Shown here: piece after piece, positions 46,587 to 51,087 of the stretch | Position numbering within the stretch: the stretch's first letter is position 1 | Layout: every line of letters begins with the position of its first letter | The notes under the pieces: model-generated | What the model saw: the letters and a program-made list of their open reading frames with translations, nothing else | What the model was told of the DNA's origin: nothing | The model's database searches: none | Program-made: the position numbers and the translations under genes | Assembly: GCA_029339195.1 (NCBI GenBank) | Contig: JAPTJF010000448.1 | Span: 1-51,087 of the forward strand | DNA length: 51,087 nucleotides | Source of the DNA: Micractinium sp. NFX-FRZ | Lineage: Eukaryota; Chlorophyta; Trebouxiophyceae; Chlorellales; Chlorellaceae | Direction: 5' to 3'

Positions 46587-49500
46587 ATGGCGTCTCGCAG
46601 CGACGAGGAGGAGGCCTACATCACGCTGACCAGCTCTAGCAGCGGGGAGGAGGAGGAGGAGGCACCAGGCCCGCCCCGCAGCAAGCGGCAACGCAGAGCC
46701 GGCGCCCCGCTGCCACCGCCCGACAGCCGCCGCCAGCAGGCAGCACATGCCCTGCGCTCCAGCAAAGGTACCCTGGAGCAGCGTGGCCGCGCAGATGTTG
46801 GCACAGACTCTAGTGATGACGAGGAGCCAGCCGCCACCGCAGGGCTGCGGCGCAGCAGCCGGCGGGGCACGGCAGGCGCAAGTCGCGAGGGGCAGCGCCA
46901 GGAGCGGACGGCGGCGCTGCAGCAGCTTAGGCAGGCCCGTGCTGGTGCCAGCCGTGGAGGAGCAGCTGGGCAAGAAGCGGCACACTTGGCACGCCGGCGC
47001 CGCCGGGCAGCAGCAGTGGTGGGGGATGAGGACGAAAGCGACGAGGGCAGCGGCGGCGGCACAGCGGATGCCGGCGCAAGCAGCGGTGGAGACGTCACCA
47101 GCGATGCAGATGGCGAGCCCTTGCCCCTGCGCCCTGCGCGGCGTGCTCGCGGCAGCGGCAGGGCAGAGCAGCGCTTCCTGACGGGTGCCCGAGACTATGC
47201 GCAGTCAGAGTCTGATGCAGGTGTGCCGTGGGGGAGCACCCTGGGCACTGTGTGTGTGGTGGGATGGGAGGCTGCCTTGCCTGCCCACCAGCATCATCGA
47301 CGGCAGCTACCTGCCGCCACCTGTTGCCGTGTTTGCTCCTTTACTTCTCTATAGTCCTTCCTCTTCTGTTTCGACTCGATTAGTTCCTTTTCTTCGTTCC
47401 CTCCCTTTTTCAGACATCAACGACTTTATCGCCCCCGATAATGAGAATGATGATGATGATGAGGAGGAGGAGGCAAGCAGTGAGGAGGGGGAGGGCAGCG
47501 AGGGGCGCAGCGGCGGCAAGCAGCAGCGGCGGCAGGAGACCCCCGGCACACGCAGCCGGCGGGCGGCGGCTGCCGCCCGCGCCTTTGCTGGGGCGGGGTC
47601 CGGGGCGCTGGCAGGCGCTGCTGCCTGGGAGGATGATAGTGAGGAGGAGGGCCAGGGGCAGGCAGCTGGACCAGCAGGGGCAGCAGGAGCAGCAGGAGTA
47701 GCAGCAGCAGCTCCCAGCGGCCAGCAGGGCGAGCAGGCAGCGGGAGAGGAGGCAGAGGCCGGCGGGGATGGCCCCACCCCCGCCGGCGACAGGCGGCGCA
47801 AGCGGCGCACAGCCGCTGTCGTAGCCAGCTCGGAAAGTGATGAAGAAAAGGAGGGGGAGGAGGAGGAGGGGGGTCCTCCGGTGCAGGCTGCCGTTGGGAC
47901 AACAAAGGCTGCCGCAGCTGCTGCCGGTGCACGCACTGGTGCAGGCGTGGATGCAGCAGGGGCAGAGGCGGTGGGAGATGCTGAAGTGCAGGCAGCCACG
48001 CCAGGCTCTGCCGCCACCCCTGGCGCCAAGCGGCGGCGGCTGCTCAAGCCAGGTGAGGCGGCAGGCACGCCTGGCAGCACCCCGCGGCCAGCCCGGGGCC
48101 GTCTAGATCAGCAGCAGCAGCAGCAGCAGCAGCAGGGGGGAGAGGTGCCCCAGGGCACGCCAGCAACCCCCACGGAGCAGCGGCAGCAGGAGGAGGAGGG
48201 GGAGCAGCGCCCTCGGCGCCAGCTGCCCGCCCGCCCCGCGCTCACCGCCGGAGACCGCATACGCATGGCGCAGCAGCAGTGGCAGGCAGGGGCCGGGCTG
48301 GGGGGCGCGATCAGGGAAGCGATTGCGGGGCAGGAGGAGAGCGAAGAGGAGGAGGTGGAGGTGCCAGGGACAGATGATGAGGTGTCAATGCTGACAGATG
48401 AAGGAGATCCGGATGCCGAGCCCTCTGGCAGCGATGGTGGTGGCGGTGGCAGCGGCGGCGGGGCGGAGGGGCAGGAGCAGCGGCAGGGGCGGCAGCGGCC
48501 CACGCCACACAGGGGCACGCCCAGGCAGGGCGCGTCGCCGGGATGGCAGCGGTGAGAACGGCTGGCACCACCCTCGATGCATTGCCTGCCGCTTCCTGTG
48601 GCTGTCGCTTGCTGCCGCAGGCGACTGCCTGCACTGCGCTGCCCCTGCATGCATGCCTGCCTGGCCCCCACTCCCTGCCCTCGGCCTGGCCCGTCCTCTT
48701 GCCTCACCTCACCCACTGCGCCTGCAGGGCTGCGGATGCTCTGGGGCTGGGTGCTTACTCCCAGGCTGAGCTGTTCTCGATCTATGTGGAGTACACGCTG
48801 CTGTGCTATGTGGACCCCAGGTTGGTTGGCGGGTGGGGTGGGTGGGGCAGGACCACGTGCTGTGCCATGCTGTGCCGTGCTGTGCCATGCTGTGCTGTGC
48901 TATGCCACGTGGACACCATGAGGGTTGGGGAGTGGGCAGGCTGTGCTGTGTTTGTACCCATCTGTGGCGGCCGAAGCCCCCAAAGTGTTCCAAACTGTGT
49001 GGCGCCGTGCATAAAACCGATGCCCGCCTTGCGCCCCTGCCACTGGTACACCCGCTCCCTTGCAGCTATGCTGACACTGTGCGGAAGAGCCCCCAGCACG
49101 ACGAGTACTACCAGAAGGCCATCCGCCAGATAGAGTTTGAGATGACGCGCGTCAGGTGAGGGGTGCAGAGGATGGATGCGCATGCGTGCTCTTCAACCTG
49201 TGTGCATGGGTGCACATGTGCCGCACCTGTACTCCCTGCTCTTGGCCCGTGCATATCTCCAACCTGCGAAGCTTGGATTTCACCACCTGCGCCTGTGCTC
49301 CAAGCTGCCAGTCCGCGCATGTTGGGTCGCATGCTCTCTCCTCTCCGCGCCGCGAACGTGTTTGCTCCTCGGCCGCCGCCCGGCGTGCAGGGGCAGCGTG
49401 GCTAGCGACGCCTGGAAGAGCAGCAAGCGGGGGCTGCTGCAGACGGTGGAGAGCCTGCCAGGTCGGTGACATGCAGGGCAGGCTGGCGGGGTGACTGCAG

Positions 49501-50758
49501 GCTGCGGGGGCAGGGCAGGGTGAGCAGGGCTGCGGTGCGCGTACCTTCCCTGCCCGTTCTGCACACAATGGTAGTGCGTGCTGGGAGCCGCACGGTACTG
49601 GGCTGCCCAGCTGCCCACTCTTCTCTGCTGTGCTGGCCGCCCTGCCGCCCCTGCGCAGGCATCGAGACGGGGTGGGCGGATGAGGACGGAGCGCAGGAGC
49701 TGGCAGGCATGCCCTGCGACGCATGCAACCGCAGCAGGTGGGGCGACGGGGGGCAGGCACATGTGTGCTTCGAGGCTGGTGGCTGCCATGTGTGGGCACA
49801 TACCACCGTACCCTGCCCTGCCCTGCCTTGCCCTGCCCTGCCCTGCGGTTTTGTCTGCGTGCATGCACGCCGCTGGCGCCAGCCAGCCGCTGTGGTGCTG
49901 TCCGCCACTGGCACTTTGCTGCTGCTCCGCTGCCCCGCTTTCCCTCCCACTGCCTTCCCCTTGCTGGTGCGTGCCCCACTCTGTGCTGCTGCTGTCCGCC
50001 ACATCCTGTCTGCCCTGATCCCCATAGAGTCTCACCTCACTGGAGAGATCCCATTCTGGGTGTGTGTGCTAAGCTCGTTTGACGTGTGACCCCCCACAGG
50101 TCCCACGCCACTCGAGAGCATGAACCTGAAGGGCGTGCACGTGCACCCTACCCTCACCACCTCACCCCCACCCCCGCCTACACACACCACCTCATATCCC
50201 CCGCACTTGACATGCTGTAATCCCTGCAGGTCCCATGCCACTCGGGAGCTGATCCTGAAGGGCGTGCCCTACCAGCCGCAGTGGGGCGACTCCACCCTCA
50301 TCTCCAACCGCCGCCTCAGGTGCTGCCCCTCACACTCCTGGTCTCAGCTGCACTCAGCTGCTCCCTCACGCCTGCCTCTTGACAAGGTGGCAGGCATGGG
50401 ATGGATGGTGTGGCAGTCGTGCCTCGGGTGCTGCCCTGCACCCGCACGCTTGGCGCGGAACGGAGGCACGAGCGCTGCGTGCATGCGGCAGGGGTGGGCA
50501 GCTCGGCCTGTGCCGTCTCGTCTGAGTGTTGCACAGCAACGTCTTTGGCAAGCACTTTGCGCTATGCAAACACTTGCTGCCACTGACGCCCTGATTCTTG
50601 CTCCCCAGCTCCCTGCTCTGCCCTTTCTTCCTATTTGCAGCGACCAGTTTGCCCAGACCTCCCCAGTCTTCCAGATGCGGCAGCACCTGCGGGGCGGCAC
50701 CCCGCACTCTGGCGGGTCGGGGCGGGCGGGCGGCAGCTCAGGTGGGCAGCGTGGGTAG
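46587..50758 (+). CDS. Acidic nuclear-type protein with C-terminal DUF4211-like domain
   Basis: Exons: 46587-47220, 47414-48551, 48728-48820, 49066-49155, 49391-49461, 49659-49737, 50230-50319 and 50641-50758; phases 1, 2, 2, 2, 1, 2, 2 match, 770 aa. Residues 1 to about 590 are disordered: Ser/Asp/Glu clusters (SSSSGEEEEEAPG), basic patches (SKRQRR, RRRKRR) that could be nuclear localisation signals, and Gln runs. The C-terminal 180 residues are compact: YSQAELFSIYVEYTLLCY, a helical part (YYQKAIRQIEFEMTRVR), SSKRGLLQTVESLPG, a CxxC pair with downstream His (PCDACNRSRSHATRELILKG, Cys about 695 and 698, His about 704) and DQFAQTSPVF. This matches my recollection of the DUF4211 domain of plant and animal chromatin-associated proteins. 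The Cys/Cys/His pattern suggests metal binding. Confidence 0.8.
48858..48908. repeat. CTGTGCCATG-type repeat in intron 3 of the DUF4211 gene
   Basis: About five imperfect 10-bp units of GTGCTGTGCCATGCT type. Confidence 0.75.
49808..49850. repeat. CCTGC pentanucleotide repeat in intron 6 of the DUF4211 gene
   Basis: About eight units of CCCTG/CCTTG in tandem. Confidence 0.85.
50096..50267 (+). repeat. Duplicate of DUF4211-gene exon 7 start and acceptor
   Basis: 50231-50267 (exon 7 start after CTGCAGG) recurs upstream at 50101-50138 after CCACAGG, offset 130 bp. The copy keeps an AG acceptor but has one extra base (GAGCATGAACC for GAGCTGATCC), shifting its frame. Confidence 0.88.
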
Positions 50759-50820
50759 GGGGCAGCAAGAGCCTGCACGGGTCGGGGCGGGCGGGCGGCA
50801 GGTCAGGTGGGCAGCGTGGG
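50714..50820 (+). repeat. Duplicate of the DUF4211-gene last exon end
   Basis: GGGTCGGGGCGGGCGGGCGG starts at 50714 (coding GSGRAGGSSGGQRG and the stop) and recurs at 50779, offset 65 bp, in the 3' UTR. About 42 bp are nearly identical. Confidence 0.9.
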
Positions 50821-51087
50821 AGTACTCTTAAGCGGTAGCTGTAGGGCAGATGGACTAGTGCTGGCTGCCAGGCATTGCAGAGCACGCAGCAATAGCCTGC
50901 ACCATCCCTCGTCGCATAGAGAGGAGGCCTGCCATCAGTGCGGAGGGTCGCCATTCATTCATTCATTCATTCATTTACAGCGCCGCAGCAACACAAAAGT
51001 GTGCCGCAGAGCGTCATCCCAGCATTATGGAAAAGCAAAATTCAGGGTGTTCTATCTAAAAAGGAGAGGCACAGAGGGGGTGAATTG
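50759..51087. other. 3' region of the DUF4211 gene to the window end
   Basis: It contains the 65-bp-offset duplicate and a CATT microsatellite at 50953-50977. No + TGTAA signal and no further gene are seen. Confidence 0.4.
50953..50977. repeat. CATT tetranucleotide microsatellite
   Basis: About six CATT units in tandem. Confidence 0.95.

Overview
The window looks like nuclear DNA of a green alga, most likely a trebouxiophyte of the Chlorella/Micractinium type. The reasons are high GC, genes of many short exons with GT-AG introns, TGTAA-type polyadenylation signals, long Ala/Gly/Gln/Ser low-complexity tracts, plastid-type N-terminal extensions, a chloroplast calcium-sensing receptor and a plastid ATP sulfurylase. 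All gene models were built by hand by matching splice phases; nothing was checked against databases or RNA.

Layout. 1-6964 (+): two tandem Gln-rich paralogues; the first is cut by the window edge. 9206-13298 (-): chloroplast calcium-sensing receptor CAS, 8 exons, 426 aa. 13796-16901 (-): unrecognised multi-pass membrane protein. 17348-23308 (+): very large acidic, low-complexity single-pass membrane protein. 24363-37014 (-): four tandem paralogues (A-D) with the domain order BTB, BACK-like, MATH, interrupted by an alpha/beta hydrolase on + at 29873-31524. 38162-40318 (-): unrecognised acidic, organelle-targeted protein, with a small + ORF diverging from it. 41109-46305 (-): plastid ATP sulfurylase, 13 exons, 456 aa. 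46587-50758 (+): acidic protein with a C-terminal DUF4211-like domain, 770 aa.

Most neighbours are arranged head-to-head or tail-to-tail, with short shared upstream regions of 101-446 bp. CAS (thylakoid Ca2+ sensing) and ATP sulfurylase (sulfate assimilation) are the only genes with a clear metabolic or signalling role. The BTB-MATH proteins are probably substrate adaptors for cullin-3 ubiquitin ligases.

The most unusual signal is structural. In at least four genes (CAS, hydrolase, ATP sulfurylase, DUF4211 gene) short stretches spanning a splice junction are tandemly duplicated, leaving spare splice sites in the flanking intron. Spacing is mostly 102-133 bp. CAS carries four such places, including a perfect-period 4 x 102 bp array with four in-phase acceptors and an open frame. 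A second notable feature is the reversed BTB-to-MATH order, with coding first exons of only 11-14 nt in three of the four paralogues.
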